A stretch of DNA of 64,000 bases from Austropuccinia psidii (GCA_023105745.1 JALGQZ010000002.1:47776497-47840496); one strand, 5' to 3'. Positions 34,710 through 47,847 are shown, counted from the first letter of the stretch. A program made the numbers and translations. Notes: generated by a model from the sequence alone, not told the origin.

Positions 34710-35101
34710 TACAGTAGACACTGGCCTAACCCATACCTGGAAAGGCCCATAACCCCTGAAAACCCATAGTTTTTGGTGTCCAAAAATTTGATGCATTCCA
34801 AAACCTGTCTCAAAACCCATAAACCTCTCAAACCTGGTAACCCATACTTTCTGGGTCCACCAAACCCCGAAAAACCATATTTGTTTATGAAATTCCACCA
34901 AGATTTTCCTTCTTTTTTCTACAAAAGTTCCTCATCTTCCCATTTATTCAGCCTTCATATTCCATGGACACTCTATCATTGGCTATTAATTTGTACAGTT
35001 GAACCGCCCCATTTTCATTCCCTCTCAATAACTCTCCCCACCCCTCCTTTTACACTGAAGTCATTGGGAATGGGGTAATTGTTTATAACCTAAGCAATCT
35101 T

Positions 35102-35787
35102 TTGATCACTCTTGTGGACTTTTTTATTGATGAATTTGAAAAATCTCATATTTATCAGCTCTTCCTTAATTCTCAAAAAAAAGTATCATACACCGTCTCA
35201 ACATGCAGGAGGCTATCATTCCAGAAGAGTAGTCATGGATTGATACCAAGGGTAATCAAGTTTGAGAATCTTCTCTGCTCAAAAAGATCCTTGTTTCCTT
35301 CAAGAATGGCGATTAAGGTTTTTCTGTCTGAAGATGACTTCACCACTCTTGAAAAAATGCTCAAGAACCTAAATGAAATCCCAAAGAAATCCACCACAGC
35401 CAATTTAAATTTTATATTGAATCCTTCTGTACCTACCAAAAGAAAATTTTGATATTGCCAGACTACTTCAAAAGAAAGGAAAAATCATTGAAAGAAACCC
35501 TTATTGACCAACCTGAAATCCAAACCATAAAAAGGCTAAGTTGTAATGCCACAATCTTGCAAAATATTGGGATATTAAATTGGTATTATACCAATGGAAA
35601 GATTCAAGTAGCCACTGAAGCCCATTTCTCCAAAGTTTATCCTTACCTTTGGCTAGAACAGCGTTTCATTTCAGCATGGATCAAGGACCGTGAAAACAGT
35701 GAAAAGAAATACAAAATTTCTTCCTCAACAAAAAATCAATTCCACAGAATAAAGTTTGGAGATTTTCACCAGATTCTTGAGCAGTAG
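35102..35787 (+). pseudogene. Pogo transposase N-terminus (HTH)
   Basis: Two overlapping frames meet at about 35449. The upstream part (MAIKVFLSEDDFTTLEKMLK) is of uncertain origin. The downstream part has ILNWYYTNGKIQVATEAHFS, then KVYPYLWLEQRFISAWIKDRE, the helix-turn-helix of CENP-B/pogo transposases that binds the element's ends. Stops and a shift separate the frames, and the reading ends at 35787 where pogo homology stops. Confidence 0.65.
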
Positions 35788-37720
35788 ACCAGTAAAGCCA
35801 TATTTCAAACATAAACATCACCAGTGATTTCCTGTGGGAAAGATATTGGTGGTTTGCACATAGGGAAGGAATACCATTAAATTAGTGGCTCACCTTAAGC
35901 AATGGTGTGGTATTCCTAGACCATTTTGGCTTAATGGACCATAAATTTAATTTTCTTTGGCTTTGAAAAGCTGTTTATTTAAATTAAGTAACTGTTCTTC
36001 TCTAACCTAAGGGTATAAAGCTTCAAGTTAATAGCAATTCTAAGCTAAAATAACTTATAAGTGGAAAAATAAACTTCTACCTATAATGTGACACCCCACT
36101 GTACCATCCAACACTAAAAAACTGTGAAGGATTGGTTTACCCAAAGTTATCACCATTCTCAATTTCTTTTTAGTTATTTTAATTTTCGATTTTTTTAATA
36201 CTTTCAAGTGGGTAGTAAAATATTACTACATCACAAAGGGTCTGAGTCATAATGATGAGGCATGAAAAAATATTTTATGGCAGAGTTATAAGTCTCATAG
36301 GGGCCGTATTATGAGTGAATTTTAATTTAAATCACTTTAAGGAATTTTGGTCATGAATTAGCTTAACTAGGGTTTGATATCTGAAATAAAAAGGGAAAAA
36401 AGTATCAATACTTTATCATAGTTACTTCAAGGTAGGAAAATAAATGAATTTAAAGCACATTACAAATATGGTATAGGGTATTTATGACCCATTTCTATTG
36501 AAGAAGACTTTGGTATTCTAGATGGAAGGCATTGTTTAGTTTTTGGGAGCAGGTAAAATCAATGGGTAAGATGCCATTGATAAGGAAGAGAAGTGTTATC
36601 ATTATATTGTATGAAGACACAAAGTGAATATTCATAGTAGGGACATTGAAAAAAATCAAAATAAAACAAGAAAATTATATTCATATTCAAAATTAATATC
36701 TAAAATGAATTATTCAATATGGACCACTCAGATCAAAACCACAATTCAGCCTCAATAAATAAAAAAAGAACACCCATGAACTTTCTAGAAGATTGAATCA
36801 ATATAAAACCACAATTCAGCCTCAATAAATAAAAAAAGAACACCCAAGAACTTTCTAGAAGATTGAATCAATATAAAACCACAAGTCAGTCTGGATTCAA
36901 GATGTACTTTTTTCTCACCAACCCTAACCCTGGAGAGTATAAATACTTAAAATTTTCATTTTTCAAACCTCATGCTTCTTCTGGAAATGTAATTTGAATT
37001 GATTTTTTCCAGAGTTTATCCCTTACTAGTAGGTTAATCTAGAGAATAGAAATATTTGATATTGGGGAAAGGGCCCATTTATTAGAAAAATAATAGCTTT
37101 TATCATAGTATTACATAATTAGGGGAAAAGGCCCCTTATTATTAAGAAATAGGTTTATCATCATCATATTTATTTTGAGGAAAATTTCCCTCCAATAAGA
37201 AATAGATTTTATTATTAGTATAGTCTTAGTGATTTATAACCAAGTATTAGTTAACAGGGAACAAAATTAGTTTCAAAATTAAAAAACCATCAGCTTAAAT
37301 AATCATATCAACATTGGTAGTGTTATTATTAGAAGTAGTCTATCAAAAAAATACTCATACCATATTCAGTGACATTTATCCATATTATCAAGTTATCAAT
37401 TGTATACCTGTTTTCAACACGTCACTTTAGTTATTTAAGGTTAAAATCTGTGTTATACCAAATCATCATAGAAAAATCTTCACAAAATAAACCAACTAAA
37501 AATATCTCTTATTACTTATCAAATTATTGTATTAGTTTTATCAATTTGTCTTTAAATAACTTCTGTTTTTAAGAATCAATCAAAATCTGCTAGAGTCTGT
37601 TGAATAGACCTTTCTGAACCAGCCACCATCAAATAAATAAATTGATTGTGCAACTCAAGTCAAGATAATTCAGAATTATTAGGAATGGCAGTCTAGAGTA
37701 TTCTAGCACACAAGAAGAGA
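35788..37720. other. Interrupting segment in pogo gene
   Basis: About 1.9 kb separates the N-terminal and DDE parts of the pogo transposase. It holds a 70-bp tandem duplication (36735-36890) and three degenerate copies of a GGGGAAA-GGCCC-TTATTA unit (37060-37210). A TGTGACACCCC at 36087 and an AGCACA at 37710 could be LTR ends, but the flanking 5-mers do not match. Confidence 0.45.
36735..36890 (+). repeat. 70-bp tandem duplication, nearly identical
   Basis: Units begin AAAACCACAATTCAGCC at 36735 and 36805; a third partial unit starts at 36875. Units 1 and 2 differ at one base (CCCATGAAC versus CCCAAGAAC). Confidence 0.9.
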
Positions 37721-37729
37721 AAGCGTTAC

Positions 37730-38840
37730 AAGCTTGAACAGCAGTTCAAAAGTGCTTACTTGTAATTTTCCCTTCCAGATACTTCCTCATTCATCCCACA
37801 CACAGAGGAGTTCCCACAATGGTTGGCTCAAATCCTTCAAGTTATTCAACAAGCTTACACAGGTACAATTTCATGGGGAAGCATCTGAGGCAAACCCTGA
37901 ACAAGGGAAAAGCATGATTTTATTCTTGAATGACTTTCTCAATGGATATGAGCCCAAAGACGTTTTTAATATGGATGAAAGTGGCCTTTTTTATGTGTCA
38001 ATATTTTTCAATGGCTCATTATAGTATTTTGACTTTCTGTAGGATGCCTCCTGATAAAGGTCTGGCTGTCACAGTGACTTCAGAGCTTAAGGCTCATAAG
38101 GAATGCTTTTCAATAGCATTTATGTGCAATGCTTTGGGAACAAAAAAAATTGCCACCCTGATTCATTGGGAAGTTTGAAAAAGCACAATGCTTCAACAAG
38201 ACATATGCCCATCAAATGGGTTATAAGTACTACCACAACTCTAAGGCATGGATGACATCAGCCATCTTTCAAAATTGGATCCTTTGCTGGTACCAACAGC
38301 TATGAGGTGTCAAGCATTTTATTCTTCTTCTTGTTGAAAGCTTTAAAGGGCACATTGTCCCTGAGGATCTCACCAACATTTGAGTTGAGTTTTTTCACCA
38401 AATTTGACATCACATGCTCAACCCCTTGATGAAGGGATAATCCAAAATTTCATGGCTTACTACCACCAAGAAGTTTTATCCTATGAAATTCAAAACTATC
38501 ATTATGAAGATCCCATAGGCAATATCTACAAGATCAACCAGCTAGAAGCCATTAAAATTGCAAGGCGTGCATGGGCGGAAATTTGTTCATCAACAATTAT
38601 GAATTTTTGGAGGCACACAAAGATCATCACCAATGGGCCAATAGCTACTGAAATTATCATTCTCTCAATTTGAACAGGCAGTTGAAGAGGAATCCAATCG
38701 CCTGGTAAAAATAAGTGCTGTCTATGCCAAGAATAATATGAGCTTGAATGAGCTACTCAAGCCACATTATGAAGGTGATTCAGAGCAATGGTCTCCAGAG
38801 GAGATTTTCAGTGCCACCTTGGCTGAAGATGCCTAAGGTC
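37730..38840 (+). pseudogene. Pogo transposase DDE domain, decayed
   Basis: Read through shifts: NGWLKSFKLFNKLTQVQFHG (second CENP-B-type DNA-binding half), FNMDESGLFY (first Asp, about 37970), MPPDKGLAVTV, MGYKYYHNSKAWMTSAIFQN, then LLLVESFKGH near 38335, where pogo enzymes carry D. It ends with LTSHAQPLDEGIIQNF (third Asp, about 38425) and a helical C-terminus to about 38838. Frames change several times and stops are present, so no active enzyme is made. Confidence 0.75.
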
Positions 38841-39345
38841 AAGGGTATGGTGAAAACAAATTGATTTTTGAGAAACCATCTGGAAAATACGCCCAAAAGT
38901 CCATATTCTTTGCTTATGAAGTTCATCTCCAATGAGAACTCACAAGAAGCTGACTCCCTACATGACTGACTGGAGTAATAGGCACTTGAGCTTGATTACT
39001 ATCTGATCAAAAACTCTCAACAGACATCCATCTGAGACTTTTTCGATTCTGAAAGTTTCAGCTTAACCGAGTAGATTGCTTTTATTATTATTTTTATTTT
39101 ATTTTACTTTAATTGTTTTTATAATCTAAGCTTATTCCTGATGAAATGCATGCACATGCAAAGTTTTGAAAAAACTGCAGAAATTTATGATTGCACAAAA
39201 TAAAAGAGAGCAAAAAGCCATACTTATATGGGTTAGAGGAGGTATTCTTTTTAACCCATATACTATGGGTTAGGCCAGGCTGATGTGGTAACCCATAAAC
39301 CTTTGTGTCTACCAATAGGTATGGGTTAGTACAGTGTCTACTGTA

Positions 39346-41441
39346 TATGGGTTGAGATTTATTCAAACTGTCACACAAACGTTTTTTAAAAGAACAAATA
39401 ACCCAAGTCCCTATCAATCATTTTTAAGAGGGCAATTTGATTGATCCATAATTCACTATTGAAGATATCCTAAAGACCTACGTATTTGTATCAATATTCT
39501 TAAATTTTTTTAAAACATGTGAGCTTTTTAGAATGGAATATTCCCAAATTAAAATTAGTTTGAAAGGTATTTCAGCAGCTCTAACAGTAACATTAATGAA
39601 TCTTGAGAAACTCCAGTAAAATTAAACACGCTCGTACAGCCCTTCTACGTATTTTATCTTTTATTTCTTTTTTCTTTAATGATTAATAGAACAGGTATGT
39701 GGAGATCCATACGATCTTCATTCATTTATGATATGTCAGCTCCTGTTTCATATTATAAAAATGAAATAATTTCAGAACTAAAAGAATTAATGTGAAAGAT
39801 CAATAGTGAACCTGGTCACTGTGTAATTCAACAACCTTTTTAAAATATTTGGGAATTTTAACAAGCAATTAGAAAAGCTAAATTTAAGTAATGTATCTTC
39901 AAAAAGAAAAAATTTTCACCAAGGAATAATTCATTGTTTGATTCTAATAATATCTCATAGATTGAGATTTCATTTTTTCCAAATGTTTTTATTTGAATCT
40001 AAATGAAATTAATGAGGAGGAAATATAGGAATGTTCATTTTATTTGTGCCATATGTGTTATCAGTGGATCAGCCTACTTTTTTCCATGAAGGTGAGCCAT
40101 TACTTTCATTGGATGTAAGGGAAGGTCTCAATTTAATAAATAAATAGTAAAATTTAAGGAAATTGAATTATTTAAAAGAGGTTATTGGTACATTCCTATA
40201 CTTTCTTAATCACAAAAAAAATGTTTTCACTTCTAATTAACACTTCCAGGACCACAAAAAACTAACTGGTAATTTTTCAAATTCACAAGGTTTTCAATTA
40301 ATCAGTCCTCTTTAGGACCTTTTAAGCCACAAATGTGGCCAAACTTTTTCCAATATCAAATAAAATTTTGTTTCTTCATATTACCTGGGACAGTGCAAGC
40401 AGTAATAAGTAAAAATACAATTTTTTGTAGATTCTTGAGGCTGTAAGTATTAATTTACTGGTTTCCTATATAATCTCTTAGCAGAAGTATGAGCATTGAA
40501 TATGATTTTCTTCTAAAGGTTTGCTCTCTAATTTTATAAAATATTCAAGGGATAATAATGCATTCCCTTTGGGTCATAAAATTCCTCAAATCAGAAATCA
40601 TGAAATTTGGCTTTCCAACTGCTTGTTATACTAATTTTCAAGGGCCATCACTTATTGAAAAACTATATATAAAATATTCCATTATATATAGCTCTTTTAG
40701 TTCGTATTCACTTCAAATAAAAGCTTTCTATTATCCTCACAAAATCAAATCTTGGGCTTCAATTTCCAAGTATTAATGTATTCAGGAAGCTTTTCTTAGT
40801 AATATCCCTCAAAGAAAGTCCTAGAATAACTTAATTTAATCTCTTAACCATTGGTTCATCAGGATCAAAATCCAGACAAAATTTCCTTTTAAAAAATAGA
40901 CCTTCAATGAGGAAAAAATTAGACAGGAAATAAAAATAATTGGAAAGAAGGAATTTTGAAGAATGAAAGTAATAATAAATTTTTAGGTTGGAATAGATGT
41001 GAATAGGTACTTGATTGTTCTTATTGAACTTTGAAATTTTCTTTGAAAAATTTATGTTTTCACAAGAGGCTTTTATTTACCCAAAAATATTGAAAATGAT
41101 AAATAGATTTACTAAAGAAGCTTTATGTAATTTTCTGACTATCTTTCATGGAGGGGGATAGCTTCAATTTTTGTTTCTGATGGGATTTTTAGCTATTTGT
41201 CATTATAATACTAGTGTTTAAATGTTTTGGTGATAGGCAGAGAGTAAGAAAAGACATAATAGAGACAGAATGAGGTCTCTGTATTTTATATAAGGGATAT
41301 ATAAAAAGGATTTGCCCAAGAAGCTTATTCCAGAAAGAAAAACAATTCATAAAATTTTAAGAAAAATTAATAGTGAATAATATTTCCACTAACCATAGAG
41401 GATAATTTTCATGGTCTATATTATGAGCCTTCCTGGCCACT
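39346..41441. other. Gene-free old DNA
   Basis: AT-rich sequence without recognisable genes or repeats; the open frame at 40558-40776 is not supported by anything else. Confidence 0.45.
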
Positions 41442-41446
41442 GTAGT

Positions 41447-43616
41447 TGTAAGGTTTGTCTATGAAACTCTTGATAATAGTAACAAATATCAAGAGTACTA
41501 TGACTTTCCTCAGTAGAAAATATAATATAATTAAATATTATATCCACAAATTTATATATTTATTAAAAGAATTATGTATGAAAGAATAAATTTAATTATT
41601 ATTAATTAATTTAATAATGAAACAATTATGAATAATTCTAATAAATTATAATTATTCTATTATTGTTATAGTCACTGACAGTTATAACAATAAGAAGTGT
41701 ATATCTCTTAATGAGAAAATCACACATGGAAAATATTAATATTTATCCACTTATAAATGATATGATAATATTATTTATAAAAGGAATTATCACACACACT
41801 GTGTAGACATAATTATTATAGAAGAATTCTATATTAAAAACTAATACTAGATAAGAAAATATAGAACTTTGAATAAAACTTACTTATAATATTTTTCTAA
41901 TACAAAAAGTCAAACAACAACAGTTATTATATTAAATAATTATTATAAGTTAAATACATGGCAACAATCAATATTCTAAAAGATAAAACAACTTTTCATC
42001 ATAAAAAATATGATAGAAGAGTTTTGAAGAGGAATTTGTGAATTTTAAAAGATATTTGAAAGAATAATTTTATATGATAAAATATATCATTTGTTATTAC
42101 AACAATAATCTGAGCTCTATGATTTCAACTTTTCAAATTTAAGAATAATAAATAATGAAATGACTTAAGAATTACTTTAATAATAAGACTTCATATTTAA
42201 TAAACCTTTACCTGTTTAAATGTCTAATTTGATTGAAATTATGATGAGTGATTCATGGACAAAGACAGCTATGAATAGACTATTTTTATGTCTCCAGAGA
42301 AGCTCTCATGATTCATAATGAATATAGAGTGCGTTCTCATGTCAAAACAGCAAAACCATACTTCAACATAAGGTTTTTAGCTTAAGGTAACTTATTTTTA
42401 ATTCCAATTTAAAGTTACCAGTGTGATTCTTAACTCCAAGTAGCTTTAATCCTTTTCTGAATTAATAATTTCAAGTTTTAATATAAATTAAGTTTATTTA
42501 TATTGAATTTCACCACATGAAAAACTTAAAAATAGAGATTCAAGCAGAAAACTCTTAAACTCAATTTTTTATTAATTTTTAAAGAAATCTTAATTTTCTT
42601 TGAGTATGATTAAAAGAGTAAATTTCCAGGATAATTACAAATACAACCTGCTTAAAAAGATAATTCAAATCTAACCTATACACATATAACATTGATTTGT
42701 AAGCTGTGTAAATATTTCAAGCAAATCAATTAAGAATTGGATTTTTAATGAATTTTGGAAGTTATTGCTATTTTCCACATAAAATAGCAATACACACTAA
42801 ACGTTAGCTTTTGATAAGGTCTTGATGCTTGTAACTTGAAGGTTTTAAGCTTATTTAAGCTTTGGAAGGTCTCAAAACTTTAATTTCAAGCCTGCATATT
42901 GGAATTTACCCTTTGGAAGCTTGAAATTCCTGTCCAAATTGGGTTAAAACCAGTTCAAACCTTAAGGTTGGATCAAACTCTAATCTTAAAGTTTGAATAA
43001 GGTTGAAAATCCTTCAATACAGGTGGACAACCTGAATTGAATGCTTGCAGATCCAAAAAGCTGGGCACCCCAGCTCTGTTTGGTCTTTTTCCTTTGTCCC
43101 ACCTTTTTGTGTGGAGTTTGCCCTTTTATTTATTTAAAGCCATACTATGGCCTTAAACACCTTTAAATTGGGCTCACACAGGATTTACAATCTGTATGGC
43201 AAATCCTTAGCCAATTCAGTAAATATACACAAAACCTTCATTTTAACTAAAATTTAGGTATGTTTTCATAAACCGTATGCAGCTTTAAATTTGAGCTTAT
43301 TTAAGCTTAAATTTAACAGTTTCAAAAAAATGTTAAAAAAATTGCTATTGTACTGTGAGATTCTTAAATATTCTAATAACTTAAGAAATATTCATTTTTG
43401 GGTATAATGCCCTATGGGTCTACCCTAGGTTATTTTTGGAGTAGAATCCAAAAATGACATAATAATTATAACTTTGTTTATCCAAAAAAAATTATACTTA
43501 ATTTTTGTTAATTTTTGTTTTAAATTCAGTTTATAAGTCTTTTCAAGACTAAATCAACTGTGTATAATGTTATTTGTGGCCTTATGGGTATGTCACACAT
43601 ACCTCACAGGCTCACA
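41447..43616 (-). repeat. Solo LTR, family A
   Basis: 2170 bp, + strand ends TGTAAGGTTTGTCTATG and GGCTCACA, flanked by GTAGT (41442-41446) and GCAGT (43617-43621), a 5-bp duplication with one C/T difference. No internal element sequence is present, so it is a solo LTR. It closely matches the inverted copy at 48520-50707 (the block TTTGGTCTTTTTCCTTTGTC and what follows is almost identical). Confidence 0.85.
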
Positions 43617-43621
43617 GCAGT

Positions 43622-44504
43622 GAGTAAGAAAGTAGTCATTAAATTAATAATCACCTCATTGAATACTATAAGAGGGAAATAAAGAGCTAAAGAAATTTAT
43701 ACATAAATAAATACCAAACTGTCATCATTAAGATCATAAAAGATACTCTCAGATTTAATAAGGTTTAAAGACACATTTCTTGCTCAATTAAGTTTTTAAA
43801 GCCACAAGTGGACTGTCAGAAAAGAAATACTCAATTTTACATTGTGAAAAGGGTATAAGATACTTCAAAGTTCTCTAAAAAAGTATAATAAGAATTTCTT
43901 CAAAACTCAGATATTCCTCATAAAATCTTTCAAAAACATTGGTACTTGTTTAACCCAAAATTTCAGGATATATATAGAAAAAGAAAATTATCTATGTACT
44001 GTGATAGTTATTATAATTTTTTAATTCATAGTTTTGCACAAGGATCTCAGTGAATTGAGAACCACCATTATCAAGCATTATATGACTTTCAGTTACTATA
44101 TTAGTTTATTCTACTTTGGAATACTCAGAGATATATATTTTATTCACTATCCAGTTTTAGTATGATAGAGCCACTCCCAACAAATGATCATCAATGATGT
44201 TGAAAAATAGGTAACCAGCCTGTTGAAGTCCATTTCAATTCTATATTGGCTTCTGTTATTACCATTTATGTATCTACTAGTGTTTCTTTTTTATAATAGC
44301 ACAGTTAATTAATAGTTTAATTCCATTGGCCAGATAATAATTTAAACTTTAACACCAATTACTTCTCTATTATATTTACTCTTAAGAGAAGTATGCTTAC
44401 TTTCAGGTAAAGCTAATTACTATGGGATATAAATAAAAGCTATATTTACTTGCTATGAATATATGTGCAACTATTTATCATATTGGTAAATAATCAAGTG
44501 CAAG
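43622..44504. other. Gene-free spacer between solo LTRs
   Basis: No gene or repeat is recognised. Confidence 0.45.
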
Positions 44505-44509
44505 GGTAG

Positions 44510-45925
44510 TGTCAGGCTGACTCTATGATATAGGTACAAAATTATAATGACAACCTATAACTGTGAGTGTGACACAATCATAATAGTGCAAGCTAGATGA
44601 GAAGATGATTAAAAGGGCTCTACTAATGAATGTTAATGATGGTGAGTACCCATGAAAGCCCTAGATGCAGTGCCTATCTGTTGGGCTTCAATAATAAGTC
44701 ATAAAATAATTTTTACTTATAATTATACCTTTTGAATTATAAGGGTCCAGCTTATGAAGAGGTTATACCACATAAGAAAACTTAGAACAGGATAAATTTT
44801 TTTTTTGGTGAGTAAAGGACTCCTTCTATTTAGTTAAGGGGTGGTGCAAGGTTTTTAACCTCTGCACATGACCACACAGTGAAGATTTTCACTATTGTGA
44901 TCTGGCTTGCGGTCCCACACACGCAATACAGACTGTTATTGGGTTTAAATGTGGTTTTAGAACCACACCTTGTAATTGTTAGTCAATACAGGGTAAAGAT
45001 CTTTACCAAGATAGTTTACATGTGTGTTCTAGTGGCTGTGACCTGTCAGAAACTGTACAGTTCATTTCTTTAGCACTTCCTTAAGTCATATTATCAATAA
45101 TAAAAGAATAAATAGCATTCAATCAAATTGATTGTCTGTTCATTCAGTGTTATAGACAGCTGTCTCACAGTAAGATCCCACACTGGCTGGTGTGGGATTA
45201 TAGTCTTAAAGCCTAAATAACTTGGTCAGTTTTGAATATAAGGAGTACAAAAGTGGCTCATTTTTTAGCCCTTTATTATCTTTACAAAATGGCTACTGCT
45301 TTGGTATACTTAGGATTAAGTATTGAGAAGCTATACCAATTTTAAATTCCATTGTCAATTTATGCATTTATAATGAATCCTGTAGTGAAGTTGTTTTCTC
45401 AATACCTTTTGCTCTAGATGAGATATGGGAAAATGGAGGGCACCATCAGAAATCTCTTATTTTCCTCTTTTCAAATACACCTCACTCGTGGTATCTCACA
45501 CTACAGCTGTATAAGCAATATGGGAGGTTAATATTATATTCACCCTTATTTGGCTTTCATTCGGCAATATCTTCTGAAGTTTCAATTCTAGCTCTCTTTG
45601 GATGGTGCCATTTGACAATCCTAAATGAGAGCTATAAATTTGAAAACCCATTTGATGTTTTTCTCCCTCTTTATCTGGATTTTATATTAGAGATAAAAAT
45701 TAAGTTTTTTGCTCATCTCTTATTTTGAGGTGGAATCACTTTGTCACTTCCTGTCCTATGATTGTGAAAATTGGGTCTTTGAAATAAGGTCAAATTCCTC
45801 TTTCTTTGAGTTCCACTAATCAGCTATTTTGGCTCAGTAAACATCTTGGTGTAATTTCACTTTACCATTGATTTATGGTATTCTGCTATCATGCTTGTGC
45901 TCTTGTTTTGAGTGACATACTGAAA
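44510..45925 (-). repeat. Solo LTR, family B, diverged
   Basis: 1416 bp beginning TGTCAGGCTGACTCTATGAT and flanked by perfect GGTAG duplications (44505-44509 and 45926-45930). It aligns along its length with the LTRs of the adjacent complete element (CTGTGAGTGTGACAC, GGTGAGTACCCATGAAAGCC, TGTGGTTTTAGAACCACA, GTGGGATT), but with many differences and an eroded end (ACATACTGAAA for CAGGCTGACA). Confidence 0.85.
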
Positions 45926-45937
45926 GGTAGAAGTTAA

Positions 45938-47375
45938 TGTCAGGCTGAGTCTATGATGAATATGTAATAAGGCTATTTGAAACTTTAACTATGACTGTGA
46001 CACGGTAATTCCAGTTTAAAAGAAGTTTATAATGGATAATAAAAGTTTCAGATTGAGTAATAAGGGCTTTACTATAGTAAAATAGTGGTGGTGAGTGCTG
46101 TTGAAACCCCAGGGTGCAGCTTTACCTGTTGGATTACAATAATAAAGTCTACAATACTAAATTTTATAGTATAAACTTATTATTTTCCAATAGTATAACT
46201 GTTTTTGACAGTTGTACTATGTAGGAACTCAAGAGCAGGATGAGGAAACCTTTTCTGGTGAAGAAAAGGCCTCCTTTTATCCTAAAATGGGGTGGAATGG
46301 CTCTCTAGACCATCCACATAGAGGGAGTGAAGAGTCTTTCACTTCAGGGTACTGGCTTGTGGTTTTCATAGTGCCTGTAAGCTCTTTTTTTGGGCTCAGA
46401 TGTGGTTTTGAAACCACATCTGGCCATTTTTCACCAATACAGGGTGAAAATTTTCATCTGAAGACCACATAGCCCTCTTGGGACATGTATCACACGTAGA
46501 ATGCTGTACAGAGCCTGTATGGGACCCCATTATTGAATAAATCATGAGGTATTGAAGTTTAAACATGCTTCTTTGTCTATTTGACACCTCATAATCATAC
46601 TTATGGGAGAATATCCCACAGTAAGACTGTATTGGTCTAAATGTGGGATTTTGAGCTTAAAACTGCCATAAATTTGTCCGTTTTTGAGATATCAAGCTCA
46701 AAATTGGTTCATTGTGTAGCCCTTAATGTTTTCTACACAATGTTGCCTCATTTGATATGGCTAGCCTTAAGTATGGCAAAGTTATGCCATGTACAAGAAT
46801 TTTTGTACATATATATGTTTTGCTTAAAAACTGTATGGAGCTTGTTTGCCCCATAATGTTTTTTCTGGATGAGATATGGAGAAATGGATGGCACCATCAG
46901 ATAGCCCTGATTGTACTATTTCCAAAAAGACCCCACTTTAGGTACCTCACACTAAAACTGTAGAAGTTAGATGAGAGGTGAATATTTTATTCACCCTTAT
47001 TTGACCTTATTTTGGCCACAACTTCTGTAATTCTGGTGCTAGCTCAGTTTGGCTAGTACCATTGAATATCCCTGAGTTAGAGCTACATTTTGAATACCCA
47101 TTTGATGTTGTTAAGCTTCTTCCTCTGTATTTCAGATGAGAGCTGAAAATTAAGGTTTATGCTCAGCAACAACTTTGAGCAGGAATAACTTTGTTATTCT
47201 TTGTCTTATGATCATGGGACTTGTATATTTGGAAAGGGGCAAGTTTCCTCTTTTGTTTGATATCTTTTGAGCTGATTTGGCTCAGCTCCATGTTTTGGTG
47301 GTATCTTGACTATACCATTGATTTATGGAATTCGGCTGTCATGCTTGTGCTCTGGTTTTGAGTCACAGGCTGACA
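45938..47375 (-). repeat. 3' LTR of chromovirus
   Basis: 1438 bp, TGTCAGGCTGAGTC to CAGGCTGACA on the + strand. It pairs with the LTR at 56374-57790. A palindrome AGATGTGGTTT-TG-AAACCACATCT lies at 46398-46421. Open frames at 46212-46963 inside it are shared with the other LTR but show no coding motif. Confidence 0.9.
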
Positions 47376-47389
47376 TACCCTCCCTCTAA
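47376..47389 (-). other. Polypurine tract
   Basis: On the minus strand AGAGGGAGGGTA lies immediately inside the 3' LTR, the expected plus-strand primer. Confidence 0.75.
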
Positions 47390-47399
47390 AAAAGGCTCA

Positions 47400-47618
47400 T
47401 CACTGATGAGACTTTTCAGTCCTCCTAGAGGCCCTGAATCTCCTTAGATGAAGGTTTCCATCTGGTATGGCATTATGTTCCAACCATTTGTCTTTCTCAG
47501 CTCTCTGGTTCTTGAATCTGACCAAGTATTGTCTTTGGCCTTTACAATTAAGTCTGATATTCCTGGCCTTGATGATTTTCCTCACTGGCCCAAGGGAGTC
47601 TTCCACTTCCACAATCAC
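47400..47618 (-). pseudogene. Chromodomain end of pol
   Basis: The frame reads KIIKARNIRLNCKGQRQYLV then RFKNQRAEKDKWLEHNAIPD, a chromodomain (I-x-R-x(6)-G-x(3)-YLVRWK-like, then D-x-W-E). It would tether the integrase to marked chromatin and steer insertion. It is cut off from the integrase core by a shift around 47640-47848, and ends at the stop 47400 next to the polypurine tract. Confidence 0.8.
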
Positions 47619-47847
47619 TGGTAGGGTGGGGTTTTCTTCCTAGAGGGGAATTTATCCTCCTCTTTCTGGAAGTATGGCTTGACTAAAATCACTGGAAAGA
47701 CTGGGTGTTTCGTAGAAAATTCTTCTGTGAGTTTGACTTCCACTGCATTTTCCCTATCAACTTAATGATAGTGAATAGCCCTACAAATGAGTCTCTCATT
47801 TTTTTAGTTTCTTTGAGATTATTAAAGCTCAGTGTAGACACTAACAC

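Larger units (their letters stand above)
34712..39343 (+). mobile_element. Pogo/Tigger-type DNA transposon
   Basis: The ends are inverted: CAGTAGACACTGGCCTAACC followed by CATACCT on the left, and, read inward from 39343, CAGTAGACACTGTACTAACC then CATACCT. A TA lies directly outside each end (34710-34711 and 39344-39345), the Tc1/mariner-pogo duplication. Subterminal AACCCATA motifs recur at both ends. It holds a CENP-B-like N-terminal region and a DDE domain separated by about 1.9 kb of unrelated sequence. Confidence 0.85.

Noticed and set aside
36087..37710. LTR from TGTGACACCCC to AGCACA in the pogo interruption
   Set aside because: Flanking 5-mers TATAA and CAAGA do not match and no second copy is present.
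46212..46963. Open frames shared by the two chromovirus LTRs
   Set aside because: They are preserved because the LTRs are copies; frames differ between copies and no protein motif is seen.
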